NCBI RefSeq assembly: GCF_030056735.1 | Contig: NZ_JASHKN010000006.1 | Coordinates: 248,001-312,000, forward strand | Reading direction: 5' to 3' | Length of the DNA: 64,000 nucleotides | Origin: Rhodococcus sp. IEGM 1409 | GTDB taxonomy: Bacteria > Actinomycetota > Actinomycetes > Mycobacteriales > Mycobacteriaceae | Shown here: in pieces, positions 1-8,566 of the stretch | How positions within the stretch are numbered: position 1 is the first letter of the stretch | How the letters are laid out: each line of letters begins with the position of its first letter | The notes under the pieces: model-generated | Database searches by the model: none | What the model was told of the DNA's origin: nothing | The model's input: only the letters and a program-made list of their open reading frames with translations | Translations under genes and position numbers: made by a program

Positions 1-94
1 CGAAGGACAGCGGCCCGCTGAAGTCGATCCCCAGGCCTGCTATCCACCCGGTGACCGCTTCGGTATCGAGTCCCACGACTCCGACGCTAGCCAC
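1..94 (-). CDS. Phosphotransferase-family protein, N-terminal fragment (cut by window edge)
   Basis: Only the first about 31 codons are in the window. The translation contains LDTEAVTGWIAGLGIDFSGP, which resembles the N-terminus of aminoglycoside-phosphotransferase-fold (APH) proteins that commonly accompany acyl-CoA dehydrogenases in actinobacteria. A GTG at 94 overlaps the stop of the upstream short-chain dehydrogenase by 8 bases; an in-frame GTG at 76 is the alternative. It would be the last visible gene of the leftward operon that begins at 3699. The kinase signature itself lies outside the window, so the family call rests on the N-terminus and on context. Confidence 0.5.
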   Translation of the reverse strand, partial: MASVGVVGLDTEAVTGWIAGLGIDFSGPLSF

Positions 95-869
95 CGACGG
101 ACGCACCTTGCCGGAACGGGAGTGCGTCGCCCAACAGCTGGCCACCGTCGATGGTCATGATCTCGCCGGTGATCCACTGGGCCGCATCGGAAACCAGGAA
201 GGCGATGGCAGCAGCGACGTCCTCGGGTTCACCGATACGTCCGAGAGCGGTCGATGCAGACACCGCTTCTTCGTGTTCTTTCCACAGCGCTTCGGCGAGT
301 TTGGTTCTCACCACTCCCGGAGCGACTGCGTTGACACGGATCTTCGGCGACAACTCGAGCGCTAACTGCTTGGTGATGTGGATCAGAGCAGCCTTCGACG
401 CGTTGTACGTACCGATCCCGGCCTCGAATGCCATGCCACCGATCGAGGCGGTGTTGACCACGGAACCACCGTGCTCGCCCATCCAGGCCCTCGCTGCCAG
501 GCCGGTCCACAGGACTGGAGCCCACACGTTGACGTCGAAGGTCTTGGCGAAGCGCGAGTGATCCTGATTGATGATCGGCCCGAACGACGGGTTGGTGCCC
601 GCGTTGTTCACCAGGATGTCGAGACTGCCGAAACGCTCGATCGTCTGCTCGACGCACTTGCGGGCAGCATCCTCGTCCGTCGCGTGTGCGCCGACACCGA
701 TCGCGTTGCCGGTCACCTGTGCGGCAGCCGCATCTGCGGATTCCTGTGAGCGCGAAGTCAGTACGACGTTTCCGCCCGCCGCTGCAATCGTCTGCGCGGT
801 CGCGAGGCCGATGCCCCGCGATGCGCCGGTGATGATCGCCGTCTTACCTGTGAGATCCAGTCCTGCCAT
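87..869 (-). CDS. Short-chain dehydrogenase/reductase (SDR)
   Basis: A 260-residue classical SDR, probably an NAD(P)-dependent 3-hydroxyacyl-CoA or alcohol dehydrogenase. The Rossmann cofactor motif TGASRGIG is near residue 14, NNAG near residue 90, and the catalytic Ser-Tyr-Lys is visible as NTASIGG followed by YNASKAA. The C-terminal GGEIMTIDGGQ-type segment (here TGEIMTIDGGQ) is typical. The start at 869 is chosen because MAGLDLTGK directly precedes the Rossmann fold; longer upstream readings run through the acyl-CoA dehydrogenase gene. It starts 1 base after the stop of that gene (871), so both are co-transcribed. The exact substrate cannot be told from sequence. Confidence 0.9.
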   Translation of the reverse strand: MAGLDLTGKTAIITGASRGIGLATAQTIAAAGGNVVLTSRSQESADAAAAQVTGNAIGVGAHATDEDAARKCVEQTIERFGSLDILVNNAGTNPSFGPIINQDHSRFAKTFDVNVWAPVLWTGLAARAWMGEHGGSVVNTASIGGMAFEAGIGTYNASKAALIHITKQLALELSPKIRVNAVAPGVVRTKLAEALWKEHEEAVSASTALGRIGEPEDVAAAIAFLVSDAAQWITGEIMTIDGGQLLGDALPFRQGASVGG

Positions 870-870
870 G

Positions 871-2091
871 TCAGTTCGCCTTGACTTCGCGGTACTTGCG
901 CAGTTCCTGCTTGGCGATGGCGCGCTTGTGCACCTCGTCCGGGCCGTCGGCCAGACGAAGAGTGCGCATGTGCGCGTATGCCATCGCGAGCGGGAAGTCG
1001 TCCGTGACGCCGCCGCCGCCGTGGACCTGGATGGCGCGGTCGATGATCTTGAGCGCGATGTTCGGCGCCGCAACCTTGATAGCCGCGATCTCGGTGCGTG
1101 CTTCCTTGTTGCCCACCGTGTCCATCATGTGTGCAGCCTTGAGGGTGAGGAGTCGAACCATTTCGATATCGATACGCGCCTCGGCGATCCAGTCCTGGAT
1201 GTTTGCGTTGTCGCTGACAGGCTTTCCGAAGGTGATGCGGGTGGATGCGCGCTTGCACATCAGTTCCAGTGCACGCTCGGCCATTCCGATTGCACGCATG
1301 CAGTGGTGGATGCGGCCGGGGCCGAGACGGGCCTGGCTGATCGCGAATCCTTCACCCTCACCGGCGAGAATATCCTTGGCCGGGACGCGCACGTCCTCGA
1401 AGGTGATCTCGCCGTGTCCTTCGCGGTCCTGGTAACCGAAGACCGGCAGGTTGCGCAGGATCGTGACACCGGGAGCATCGATCGGCACGACCATCATCGA
1501 CTGCTGACGGTGCGTCGCGGCGTTGAAGTCGGTCTTGCCCATGACGATCAGAACCTTGCAGTTCTGGTGCAAGGCGTTGGAAGCGAACCACTTACGGCCG
1601 TTCAGCACGTACTCGTCGCCGTCACGGTCCATACGGAGCTGGATGTTGGTGGCGTCGGAGCTGGCAACCTCGGGCTCGGTCATCGCGAAAGCGGAACGGA
1701 TTTCGCCTTCGAGAAGTGGCTTGAGGTACTTCTCCTTGTGTTCGTCGGTGCCGAAGAGCGTGAGCACCTCCATGTTTCCCGTGTCCGGAGCGGCGCAGTT
1801 GGTGGCTTCGGAGGCCAGGTGGCTGCGGCCCATGATCTCTGCGAGCGGTGCATATTCCAGGTTGGTCAGGCCGGGGCCCCATTCGGGATGGGGATGGAAG
1901 AGGTTCCACAGCCCGCGGGCCTTGGCTTCCTTCTTCAAGTCGTCGATGATCGGCGGCTGGAAGTGTGGGTTACCGGACTCACGCATCTGCTCTTCGTACA
2001 CCGCTTCGGCCGGATAAACGTGCTTGTCCATGAAATCGATCAGTTCGGCCTGGTACTTCTTGGTGCGATCCGAGAACTCAAACACTGACAT
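871..2091 (-). CDS. Acyl-CoA dehydrogenase
   Basis: A 406-residue FAD-dependent acyl-CoA dehydrogenase that would introduce the alpha-beta double bond in a CoA thioester. Characteristic segments are [16 protein letters not shown] (FAD and substrate binding), WFASNA, and the C-terminal [15 protein letters not shown] that contacts FAD. The variant with a long C-terminal helical part resembles the FadE subgroup found beside APH-type phosphotransferases. The start at 2091 ([12 protein letters not shown]) has a GGAGT ribosome site; the reading frame is open 25 codons further up. It overlaps the preceding enoyl-CoA hydratase gene by 14 bases, showing tight operon packing. Substrate chain type is unknown. 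Confidence 0.92.
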   Translation of the reverse strand: MSVFEFSDRTKKYQAELIDFMDKHVYPAEAVYEEQMRESGNPHFQPPIIDDLKKEAKARGLWNLFHPHPEWGPGLTNLEYAPLAEIMGRSHLASEATNCAAPDTGNMEVLTLFGTDEHKEKYLKPLLEGEIRSAFAMTEPEVASSDATNIQLRMDRDGDEYVLNGRKWFASNALHQNCKVLIVMGKTDFNAATHRQQSMMVVPIDAPGVTILRNLPVFGYQDREGHGEITFEDVRVPAKDILAGEGEGFAISQARLGPGRIHHCMRAIGMAERALELMCKRASTRITFGKPVSDNANIQDWIAEARIDIEMVRLLTLKAAHMMDTVGNKEARTEIAAIKVAAPNIALKIIDRAIQVHGGGGVTDDFPLAMAYAHMRTLRLADGPDEVHKRAIAKQELRKYREVKAN

Positions 2092-2881
2092 GTGAACTCC
2101 TGACAGAGAGGGAAGGAAAATTGGGGGCTCGATGTTCGAGATGGCTGTTGACGCCCTCGACGACATCCGGGCCGTGAAATGCGTTCAGCATCAGTGATTC
2201 CGCACGCCTGGCGGAATCGGTGAAGCTCGAGTGCGCGTCGGCACTCATCTGAGACTTGATGACGGAGAGAGACGTCGGCGAACAGCTGGCCGCGATGTCC
2301 TCGGCGTAGGCAACCGCTGCGTCCAGGACGTCATCACCGGTGACCAGGTGGTCGATCAAACCGATGCGGTACGCCTCGTCCGCATCCACCATCCGGCTGG
2401 AGAGCAAAAGATCGACAGCGCGGCTGTGCCCGACCAAGCGTGGCAACATCCAGGAGATGCCGTACTCCGCAATCAGTCCCCGGCGCGCGAATGCGGTGGT
2501 GAATCGTGTTGCGCTCGAGCCGAAACGAACATCGCAGTACAGGGCCTCGACCATACCGAGGCCGGCAGCGACGCCGTTGACGGCAGCGATCAGCGGCTTA
2601 CGGATGGTGGTCGGGAAATCGCGGTCTCGCGGTCGGATCAGATCACTTTCGGAGACTTCGCCGACGTTCTTCAGATTGCCGAGGTCGGCCCCCGAGCAGA
2701 ATCCTCGGCCGGAACCGGTGACGACAATTGCTCGGACACCGGGATCTTCGTCTGCTGCAGCCAAAAGGTCGTAGTACTGGTCTTCGAGCACGTTGGTCCA
2801 CGCGTTGAGAACGCGGGGCCGATTGAATGTCAGGACCAGCACCGCTCCTCTCTGCTCGGAGAGGACGAGCTCCTCGGTCAT
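2078..2881 (-). CDS. Enoyl-CoA hydratase/isomerase (crotonase fold)
   Basis: A 267-residue crotonase-family protein expected to hydrate or isomerise enoyl-CoA made by the neighbouring dehydrogenase. The CoA-binding/oxyanion segment [12 protein letters not shown] and the second oxyanion loop [20 protein letters not shown] are present. [20 protein letters not shown] occupies the usual active-site position, with Glu in AEYG. The start at 2881 ([10 protein letters not shown]) overlaps the stop of the upstream SDR gene by 4 bases (ATGA), a translational coupling signature. Transcribed leftward in the order SDR (2878-3699), this gene, acyl-CoA dehydrogenase, SDR, kinase. Confidence 0.9.
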   Translation of the reverse strand: MTEELVLSEQRGAVLVLTFNRPRVLNAWTNVLEDQYYDLLAAADEDPGVRAIVVTGSGRGFCSGADLGNLKNVGEVSESDLIRPRDRDFPTTIRKPLIAAVNGVAAGLGMVEALYCDVRFGSSATRFTTAFARRGLIAEYGISWMLPRLVGHSRAVDLLLSSRMVDADEAYRIGLIDHLVTGDDVLDAAVAYAEDIAASCSPTSLSVIKSQMSADAHSSFTDSARRAESLMLNAFHGPDVVEGVNSHLEHRAPNFPSLSVRSSHVSV

Positions 2882-3699
2882 CGCGTTCCCGCGAGCAGCG
2901 ACGCCTGGTACCGACGCATCCCGCGCAGCCAACGGTCGTAGTCGGCGCCCTTCTGCCGGTACATGTCCAGCACGTTCTTGTGCGGAAGGATGAGGAATTC
3001 CTCGGCATCTACTGCAGCCAGGACGATTTCAGCGCATTCGGCAGGCTCGAGGACGTTGCCCGCCGCCAGCACGGCTCCGGTTGCGGCCTTACCGACCGGA
3101 TCTCCGGAGTTCTCGCCCTCGTAGAGAAGCTTGGTGTTGACGCCCATCGGACACAGGCAACTGACACGAACGCCCTGATCCCCGTAGGTGATCGAGAGCC
3201 ACTCGGCAAACGCGACCGCAGCATGCTTGGTCACCGAGTACGCGGCGGATCCGACCTGACTGAGCAAGCCGGCCGCAGAGGCCGTGCTGATGAAGTAGCC
3301 CTCTCCGCGCTCGGTCCAACCTGGGACGAGGAGCCTGGCAGCGCGAATGTGGGCGCGGACGTTGACGTCGATCGTCGTGTCCCAGACGTCCTCGCTGATG
3401 TCGAGGCCCATGCCTCCGGTGACGCCGGCATTGGCGAAATAGAGGTCGACCGGGCCGAATTCCTTTTCCGCCTGCGCGATCAGGGCCGCAATGACCGTCT
3501 CGTCGGAGACGTCGCCACCGGCAGACACGGCCGCTCCGGGATGCTCCGCGTTGATCGCCTCGGCCACCGCTGACGCTGCCGCTCCGTCGAGGTCGGCCAC
3601 TACTACGCGTGCGCCCTCGGCAGCCAGTCGCTCGGCCAGCGCACCGCCGATCCCCCCGCCGCCACCGGTGACAATTGCTACCTTCTGGGCAACCTTCAT
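2878..3699 (-). CDS. Short-chain dehydrogenase/reductase (SDR), first gene of the leftward operon
   Basis: A 273-residue classical SDR. TGGGGGIGGALAERLAAEG near residue 11 is the cofactor motif, ANAG near residue 89 corresponds to NNAG, and STASAAGLL followed by YSVTKHA holds the catalytic Ser, Tyr and Lys. It is not closely similar to the second SDR of the same operon (87-869), so each may act on a different intermediate. It is the promoter-proximal gene; the intergenic region to maoC (3700-3857) carries palindrome A at 3767-3782, a likely TetR operator. Function beyond a hydroxyl or keto oxidoreductase is not resolved. Confidence 0.9.
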   Translation of the reverse strand: MKVAQKVAIVTGGGGGIGGALAERLAAEGARVVVADLDGAAASAVAEAINAEHPGAAVSAGGDVSDETVIAALIAQAEKEFGPVDLYFANAGVTGGMGLDISEDVWDTTIDVNVRAHIRAARLLVPGWTERGEGYFISTASAAGLLSQVGSAAYSVTKHAAVAFAEWLSITYGDQGVRVSCLCPMGVNTKLLYEGENSGDPVGKAATGAVLAAGNVLEPAECAEIVLAAVDAEEFLILPHKNVLDMYRQKGADYDRWLRGMRRYQASLLAGTR

Positions 3700-3766
3700 G
3701 AGCGATTCCTCTCGCTTGCGTCATACCTACGCGCTGACAGTGATCCACGTCTCCCCTCATGTATAG

Positions 3767-3782
3767 TTGAATCCGGCGTCAG
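3767..3782. promoter_or_regulatory. Palindromic operator, copy A (core CTGACGCCGGATTCAA)
   Basis: On the minus strand the site reads CTGACGCCGGATTCAA, 15 of 16 bases identical to copy B at 5125. The pattern TTGAnnCCGGnnTCAA is a palindrome of the size bound by TetR dimers. It lies between the divergent SDR operon (start 3699) and the MaoC gene (start 3858), so it could control both. Flanking GAAAC and CAACT are also shared with other copies. Confidence 0.65.
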
Positions 3783-3857
3783 TTTCAACCGTCGAATCGT
3801 GACGCTCACCCGAACGGCCCGTTCCGTCCTCCTGAACTGCGAGTAAAGGGATCAACG

Positions 3858-4334
3858 ATGACTGAAAACCAATTGCCCGTCCGCCCGTCCACCTTCGCCG
3901 AGCTCGAGAAGCTCATCGGCCAGGAGCTGGGCCCGACGGAGTGGTACGACATCACCCAGGAGCGCATCAACGCGTTCGCCGAAGCCACAAACGATCATCA
4001 GTGGATCCACGTCGACCCGGAACGCGCCGCATCGAGCCCGCTCGGCAGCACCATCGCGCACGGACTCTTCAGCCTCTCGCTGGGCCCCCAGTTCTCCTAC
4101 CAACTCATCCACTTCGACGGCTTCGCGCACAGCCTCAATTACGGTTACGACAAGGTTCGCTTCCCCGCTCCGGTCCCCGTGGGATCCCGGGTTCGCATGC
4201 GCGCAACCGTCGTGTCCGCGGAGCAGTTGCCCGGCGGAATCCAGGTGAAGATGAGCCAGGTGGTCGAGCGCGAAGGTTCCGACAAGCCCGTCGTCGTCGC
4301 TGAATCCGTCGCTCGCGTCGTCGAAAAGAGCTGA
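3858..4334 (+). CDS. MaoC-family (R)-specific enoyl-CoA hydratase
   Basis: A 158-residue single hot-dog-fold MaoC dehydratase. The hydratase-2 signature is visible as FAEATNDHQWIHVDPERA (Asp and His of the catalytic dyad) followed by TIAHGLFSLSL. The length matches stand-alone actinobacterial hydratases such as HtdX/Rv0130-like proteins. The ATG at 3858 follows a GTAAAGGGATCAACG leader with an AAAGGGA ribosome site. It stands alone on the plus strand, divergent from the SDR operon and convergent with the TetR gene at 4384; a hairpin at 4342-4366 separates it from the latter. It would provide a second stereochemistry of enoyl-CoA hydration in the cluster. Confidence 0.9.
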   Translation: MTENQLPVRPSTFAELEKLIGQELGPTEWYDITQERINAFAEATNDHQWIHVDPERAASSPLGSTIAHGLFSLSLGPQFSYQLIHFDGFAHSLNYGYDKVRFPAPVPVGSRVRMRATVVSAEQLPGGIQVKMSQVVEREGSDKPVVVAESVARVVEKS

Positions 4335-4341
4335 ACCGGCA

Positions 4342-4366
4342 CGTCCCGGCCCCCGAGCGCGGGACG
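4342..4366. terminator. Hairpin between convergent genes
   Basis: CGTCCCG at 4342-4348 pairs with CGGGACG at 4360-4366 across an 11-base C-rich loop. It follows the maoC stop by 7 bases and lies before the end of the convergent TetR gene. No T-tract follows, as is common for actinobacterial terminators. Confidence 0.5.
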
Positions 4367-4383
4367 GCCGGGGCGGCCCCTCG

Positions 4384-5097
4384 TCAGAGACGGTCGGGAA
4401 ACTTGAGAGCGTTCGCCCACAGATCGGTCACCGTGGCGACAATCTGATCGAACTCCGGCAAACGCCCGTCCACCTCACCCTCACGGAGGGTGAACAGACT
4501 GTAGGCGAGTCGACTCACCATGCCGGAGAGGGCAATCGACGCCGTCATCGGGTCCAGCGTCGTGTCCGCGATGCCACGCGATTGCAGATCGGCAATCCCC
4601 CGAGCGTTACGACGGATGAACGCATTGGCGCGCTCGCTGCGAAACTTCCGGAACTCGGGGTCGATGTGGGCGACCTGCTCCATCAGACCCATCAATTTTG
4701 CATTGCGTTGATACGCGGCCAGATACGCCCGATTGCTCGCCTCGAGCACGGCGTAGGGATCGTCAGCCCCGTCAACACGCCCCATACCGGGATGCATCAT
4801 GTCGTCTCGCGCAACCTCGAGGACGGCGGCGAACACCTCTTCCTTGTTCGCGAAGTACGTGTAAAACGATCCCGTCGCGCAGCCGGCTTCTTTGGCAATG
4901 TCGACGAGGCGGGCGTCGAGATAGCCACTACGCTCGAAAACCGTACGGGCAGCGGCTACTAAAGCTGCGCGCGTGCGAGTTCCCCGCTCGGTAGTGGGCC
5001 GATCCCGGAGCAGCGCGGGTGGAGCCACCGGTAAGGCGGCAATTCGCGATTCGTCGTCGAGCACAGTGCGCTCCCCGTCCTTCCGGGCCAACATCAT
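4384..5097 (-). CDS. TetR/AcrR family regulator (paralogue 1)
   Basis: A 237-residue TetR repressor. The N-terminal HTH runs over RAALVAAARTVFERSGYLDA, then LVDIAKEAGCATGSFYTYFA with the usual recognition helix and FYTYF end. The ligand-binding half is all helical. It is strongly similar along its length to the TetR protein at 7824-8498 (shared stretches include DDMMHPGM versus EDMMHPGM, ASNRAYL, RNAKLMGL, RRNAR, LSGM-SRLA). Divergent from the acyl-CoA ligase at 5202, with palindrome B (5125-5140) between them, which suggests autoregulation and control of the ligase. An acyl-CoA or related ligand is inferred, not shown. Confidence 0.9.
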   Translation of the reverse strand: MMLARKDGERTVLDDESRIAALPVAPPALLRDRPTTERGTRTRAALVAAARTVFERSGYLDARLVDIAKEAGCATGSFYTYFANKEEVFAAVLEVARDDMMHPGMGRVDGADDPYAVLEASNRAYLAAYQRNAKLMGLMEQVAHIDPEFRKFRSERANAFIRRNARGIADLQSRGIADTTLDPMTASIALSGMVSRLAYSLFTLREGEVDGRLPEFDQIVATVTDLWANALKFPDRL

Positions 5098-5124
5098 TTC
5101 GGGACAATCCCAACAGACTCGATG

Positions 5125-5140
5125 TTGACGCCGGATTCAA
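5125..5140. promoter_or_regulatory. Palindromic operator, copy B (TTGACGCCGGATTCAA)
   Basis: The best-formed copy: TTGA and TCAA arms around a central CCGG. It lies between the divergent TetR gene (start 5097) and the acyl-CoA ligase (start 5202), 61 bases before the ligase start. Fourteen bases, GATGTTGACGCCGG, are identical with copy C. Confidence 0.7.
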
Positions 5141-5201
5141 GTGTACGCTCTGGTGAGACCCAGGACACACAATCGGTCGATTCCTCCCGAAAGGCAGAAC
5201 C

Positions 5202-6704
5202 ATGGTTAGCGTTCTCGACCCGGTGACCCGTCACGCGGAAGCCACTCCGGACAATATTGCAATTCGCGGCACGGACAATCACTGGACTTACCGACAGCTC
5301 CACGACGCGTCTCTGGCGTTCGCCGGCCGCATTCGCGACGAAGGGTTGAGCGTCGGCGACCGAGTTCTGCTCGCGGCGCCGTCGGTGCCGGAATTCATCG
5401 TGGCGTACATGGGGATTCAGGCCGCAGGATGTGTCGTGGTGCCCATCAACACGATGTCGGCGCAACCCGAAGTCGAGTACGTTCTGGACGACGCGGAGAT
5501 TTCCCTGGCCATCGCCTGGCATCAGCTCGGCCCCGCAGTCCAGGATGCAGGGAGTGCGCGCGGCGTCCCGGTATGGACGCTCACCGAAGAATCGGCGAAG
5601 GCCGACCATGCACGGGGAACCGTGGTCGACCGCGACGCAGCAGACACCACGGCCATTCTCTACACCTCCGGCACCACCGGACGCCCGAAGGGCGCTCAGC
5701 TGACCGTCGGGAATCTGTTGTCTGCCGGTGAGATCGGCACCGAGAGCAGCCGCGGAAATCCCTCGGACCGCACCGGAACCGGACTTCCGCTCTTCCACAT
5801 CTTCGGCCAGGGTTCGGTCATGCTGGCAACCTTCACCGGCGGCGGATCACTGTCCCTGCTCGCCCGGTTCGATCCCGCTGCCATGCTCGATCTGGTGCGT
5901 CGGGACAAGCTCACCATCATGGCCGGCGTCCCCACCATGTGGAATGCAATGCTGCACGCCGCCGCCGACGTGGACAGCTCCGACTTCGAACAACTGCGGA
6001 TCGCGATCTCCGGAGGCGCATCACTTCCCGGTGAAGTCGCTCGCGCCTTCGAAGCACGTTTCAACTGCACGATCCTCGAGGGCTATGGCCTGACCGAGAC
6101 GAGCGCGTTCGGAACTTTCAACAGTATCGACCGCGTTGCAAAGATCGGTTACACCGGCCGCGCCGTACCGCGCACCGAGGTCGAGGTCCGTGATCACGAC
6201 GGAAATGTCTGCGAGGCAGGCACAGTGGGTGAGGTATTCATCAAAGGACCGACGATCATGAAGGGATACTGGAAGCGCCCTGACGACACGGCCGCCGTTC
6301 TGTCCGACGACGGATGGTTCCGCACCGGAGACCTCGGCGCGACCGACACCGACGGGGATCTTCGCATCGTCGACCGCGTCAAGGACCTCATCATCCGTGG
6401 TGGATACAACGTCTATCCGGGCGAGGTCGAAGAGGTGCTCTACCAGCACCCCGACATCATCGAAGCCGCGGTGATCGGCATCCCTGACGACTACTACGGC
6501 GAGGAGGTCGCTGCAGTGGTGGCCGTGCGCCCAGGCTCCGACCTCGAAGCAGCTGCCGTCACGTCGTGGGCTCGGGAACGTCTGTCCGCCTACAAGATTC
6601 CCCGGGTCGTCCAGTTCATCGACGCACTCCCCAAGGGTTCGACGGGAAAGATCCTCAAGCGATCGATCGACCGGTCCGAACTCCTCGCCCAGAAGCAGAA
6701 CTGA
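5202..6704 (+). CDS. Acyl-CoA ligase (AMP-forming, FadD-type)
   Basis: A 500-residue member of the ANL superfamily, activating a carboxylic acid to its CoA thioester through an acyl-adenylate. Motif A5-type P-loop YTSGTTGRPKG is at residues 154-164; the adenine motif EGYGLTE, the GWFRTGDLG aspartate motif and the hinge and C-terminal lysine segment LPKGSTGKILKR are present. The ATG at 5202 follows AAAGG with 7-base spacing. Size and sequence style are closest to FadD3/medium-chain or cyclic-acid ligases, but the substrate is not predictable. It probably feeds the dehydrogenase-hydratase-SDR genes to its left; the operator between it and tetR supports common regulation. Confidence 0.92.
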   Translation: MVSVLDPVTRHAEATPDNIAIRGTDNHWTYRQLHDASLAFAGRIRDEGLSVGDRVLLAAPSVPEFIVAYMGIQAAGCVVVPINTMSAQPEVEYVLDDAEISLAIAWHQLGPAVQDAGSARGVPVWTLTEESAKADHARGTVVDRDAADTTAILYTSGTTGRPKGAQLTVGNLLSAGEIGTESSRGNPSDRTGTGLPLFHIFGQGSVMLATFTGGGSLSLLARFDPAAMLDLVRRDKLTIMAGVPTMWNAMLHAAADVDSSDFEQLRIAISGGASLPGEVARAFEARFNCTILEGYGLTETSAFGTFNSIDRVAKIGYTGRAVPRTEVEVRDHDGNVCEAGTVGEVFIKGPTIMKGYWKRPDDTAAVLSDDGWFRTGDLGATDTDGDLRIVDRVKDLIIRGGYNVYPGEVEEVLYQHPDIIEAAVIGIPDDYYGEEVAAVVAVRPGSDLEAAAVTSWARERLSAYKIPRVVQFIDALPKGSTGKILKRSIDRSELLAQKQN

Positions 6705-6709
6705 AATCA

Positions 6710-6749
6710 CAGGTGAGCCCCCGGCGAGATTTCGCCGGGGGCTCACCTG
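6710..6749. terminator. Long perfect hairpin after the acyl-CoA ligase
   Basis: Perfect 18-bp inverted repeat (6710-6727 with 6732-6749) around a GATT loop, beginning 6 bases after the ligase stop. GC-rich stem without T-tract. It sits between convergent genes and could stop transcription from both sides. Confidence 0.75.
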
Positions 6750-6808
6750 TTCACGAGCTCAGAGGGCCCTGTCCATGTACTTGTACTCAGAGATCTCTGT
6801 CCATGCGC

Positions 6809-7096
6809 TCAGAGTGCGTCGAAGTACTCGATCTGTGGGGCACCGGCCAGGAAGGGCGCCATCGCTTTTCCTGCAGCCTGGAAATGCTCGGACGTTCCGT
6901 GCGCCTTGATGGCCGCGCCGTCCTGATACAGCTCCATGAACTTGTAGGAATTCGTATCCGTCTTCGAGCGGATCAGTTGATACAGAACCGTTCCGGGCTC
7001 TTCCGTGCGCACCTTCTCGGCGAGTTCGGCGACTACGGCTTCGAACTGCTCGCCGCTTCCGTCCTTGACGGTGATATCCGCGATGACAGCAATCAT
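6809..7096 (-). CDS. Small ABM-domain protein (putative quinol monooxygenase, YgiN-like)
   Basis: A 95-residue protein with the antibiotic-biosynthesis-monooxygenase ferredoxin-like fold. MIAVIADITVKDG starts the first beta strand, EPGTVLYQLIRSK and YKFMELYQDGAAIKAHGTSEHFQ are the family hallmarks. Such proteins are small dimers, some oxidising quinols without cofactor, many of unknown role. It lies 56 bases downstream of the HAD hydrolase gene and probably shares its transcript with the TetR gene (7824-8498). The substrate is unknown. Confidence 0.85.
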   Translation of the reverse strand: MIAVIADITVKDGSGEQFEAVVAELAEKVRTEEPGTVLYQLIRSKTDTNSYKFMELYQDGAAIKAHGTSEHFQAAGKAMAPFLAGAPQIEYFDAL

Positions 7097-7152
7097 TCAT
7101 TCCTCCAAAAGTGTTCCAGCAGTATTCGAGTATTACCGAGCAACCTACAGTT

Positions 7153-7785
7153 TCACTGCGTGGGCAGTAGTCCGAACGTCGATTCCAATTGCCTGCGAGT
7201 ACTTTCCGCGTCGGTGTGGAGAATGCCCGCAATCCCCAACCGGGCCGCACCGTCGAGGTTCTGTTGCAGATCGTCGATCATCACGGCATCTTCGGGCGCG
7301 ACGCCCAGGCGCTCGCACGCGATGGTGTAGATCTGACGAGAGGGCTTACGAATCCCGACTTCCGACGAGATCACAACCTCGTCGGCCAGGTCCTCGAGGA
7401 CAAATCCCGCATAACAATCACGCCCGAAAGCGTTGGACACGAGCGCAACAGGGTGGCCCGCCGCCCGCACGTCTGCGAGCAGACGCACCATCTCCTCGTC
7501 CCGAATCAGCCCGGCCTGCATCCGGTCGACCAGCCCCACACTGTCGACGACGGCGCCGTGCGCGCGTAGACGTTCCCCGAATCCGGCCTCGAATGCTTCC
7601 TGGTCGATCTTTCCTGATTCGTGGTCGGAGAGCAGCCTCTTCGAGACGTCGTCGCGGGAGAGCAGGGTCAACGGAAGTCGTGGGTCACCGCCGAGCGAGG
7701 CTCCGAAGTCTGCGAAAGCCTGCAGAACACTGGAGGTGAGAACTCCACCGAAATCGACGAGCACTGCCGTACGCGTGGGTGTCAT
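7153..7785 (-). CDS. HAD-superfamily hydrolase
   Basis: A 210-residue HAD-like hydrolase, probably a phosphatase or an epoxide-hydrolase-N-terminal-like HAD. Motif I appears as VLVDFGGVLT, in which the second Asp of DxD is replaced by Gly (D-F-G); motif II as LVSNAFG; motif III/IV as GIRKPSRQIY and AVMIDDLQQN. The missing second Asp is typical of the ACAD10/EphX-type subgroup. The start at 7785 places the fold directly at the N-terminus, but its GGGAGA ribosome site is only 0-1 base away; an ATG at 7824 that shares one base with the TetR stop (TGATG) is a serious alternative giving 223 residues. Confidence 0.82.
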   Translation of the reverse strand: MTPTRTAVLVDFGGVLTSSVLQAFADFGASLGGDPRLPLTLLSRDDVSKRLLSDHESGKIDQEAFEAGFGERLRAHGAVVDSVGLVDRMQAGLIRDEEMVRLLADVRAAGHPVALVSNAFGRDCYAGFVLEDLADEVVISSEVGIRKPSRQIYTIACERLGVAPEDAVMIDDLQQNLDGAARLGIAGILHTDAESTRRQLESTFGLLPTQ

Positions 7786-7805
7786 TCTCCCATCAGACAC
7801 CAAAC

Positions 7806-7821
7806 ATGAACCCGGCGTCAA
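7806..7821. promoter_or_regulatory. Palindromic operator, copy C
   Basis: On the minus strand it reads TTGACGCCGGGTTCAT, 14 of 16 bases as copy B, and shares GATGTTGACGCCGG with it. It lies 3 bases beyond the TetR paralogue 2 stop and just before the HAD start at 7785, so it could drive an internal promoter for the HAD and ABM genes. Confidence 0.5.
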
Positions 7822-7823
7822 CA

Positions 7824-8498
7824 TCAATTTTGCTGTAGCGAGAATTGTAAAGTGTTGATCCACAACCGGTTGACCGTATCGAGCAGACCGTCGAACGTCA
7901 CTCCGGCGGCGCCGTCCTCGCCGCCGCGGGATACGAAGTAAGCGAACGCAAGTCGACTGATCATTCCGGAGAGTGCCCGAGACGTCAGCAGCGGATCCAG
8001 ATTCGCGTCCGCCAGACCGGCTTTCTGCAGCTTCTCGATGCTGCGCGCATTGCGACGTACAAACGCGTCAGCGCGCTCGATGCGGAGAACCCGGAATTCC
8101 GAATCGATACTTGCGACTTGCTCGAGCAGACCCATCAGCTTCGCGTTCCGTCGGTACGCCTCGAGGTACGCGCGGTTACTCGCTGCGATGACCTCAGCGG
8201 GATCCGCGCCTTCCGGAGTGTGCGGCATGCCGGGATGCATCATGTCTTCGCGCGCCAGCTCCATCAGTGCCGCAAAGATCTCTTCCTTGCTTGCGAAGTA
8301 GGTGTAGAAGGTGCCGGCCGAGCACTGCGCTTCCACCGTGATGTCGATCAGACGCGAGTCCAGATAACCGGTCCGCTCGAAGACCGTGCGAGCCGCATCG
8401 ATCAACGCTCGACGCGTACGCAAACCACGCTGAGTGGAGGGAAGCTCCCGTGACACTGTCGACGAAGCATCTTCGGAGCCTGTGCGTGCTGCAGCCAT
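7824..8498 (-). CDS. TetR/AcrR family regulator (paralogue 2)
   Basis: A 224-residue TetR protein with HTH RALIDAARTVFERTGYLDSR and DITVEAQCSAGTFYTYFASK. It is a close paralogue of the regulator at 4384-5097 throughout DNA-binding and ligand domains, so both may bind the same palindrome. The start at 8498 (MAAARTGSE) is chosen because the frame upstream runs through an 18-bp hairpin and the end of the MFS gene. First gene of a presumed tetR-HAD-ABM operon. Ligand unknown. Confidence 0.88.
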   Translation of the reverse strand: MAAARTGSEDASSTVSRELPSTQRGLRTRRALIDAARTVFERTGYLDSRLIDITVEAQCSAGTFYTYFASKEEIFAALMELAREDMMHPGMPHTPEGADPAEVIAASNRAYLEAYRRNAKLMGLLEQVASIDSEFRVLRIERADAFVRRNARSIEKLQKAGLADANLDPLLTSRALSGMISRLAFAYFVSRGGEDGAAGVTFDGLLDTVNRLWINTLQFSLQQN

Positions 8499-8513
8499 GC
8501 TCCAGTTATACGT

Positions 8514-8550
8514 CAGTCGCCCGCTACCGGTGACCGGTAGCGGGCGACTG
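8514..8550. terminator. Perfect 18-bp hairpin between MFS and tetR genes
   Basis: Positions 8514-8531 are the exact reverse complement of 8533-8550, with one base between, so the whole is nearly a perfect palindrome that would fold with a small loop at the top. It follows the MFS transporter stop (8567) and precedes the tetR start (8498) in the direction of transcription, hence a probable terminator of the transporter gene. Confidence 0.7.
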
Positions 8551-8566
8551 TTCGAGATCGAAGGCG

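Noticed and set aside
568-2088. Long plus-strand frame opposite the acyl-CoA dehydrogenase gene
   Set aside because: Shadow caused by GC-rich third positions of the real minus-strand gene; translation has no family features.
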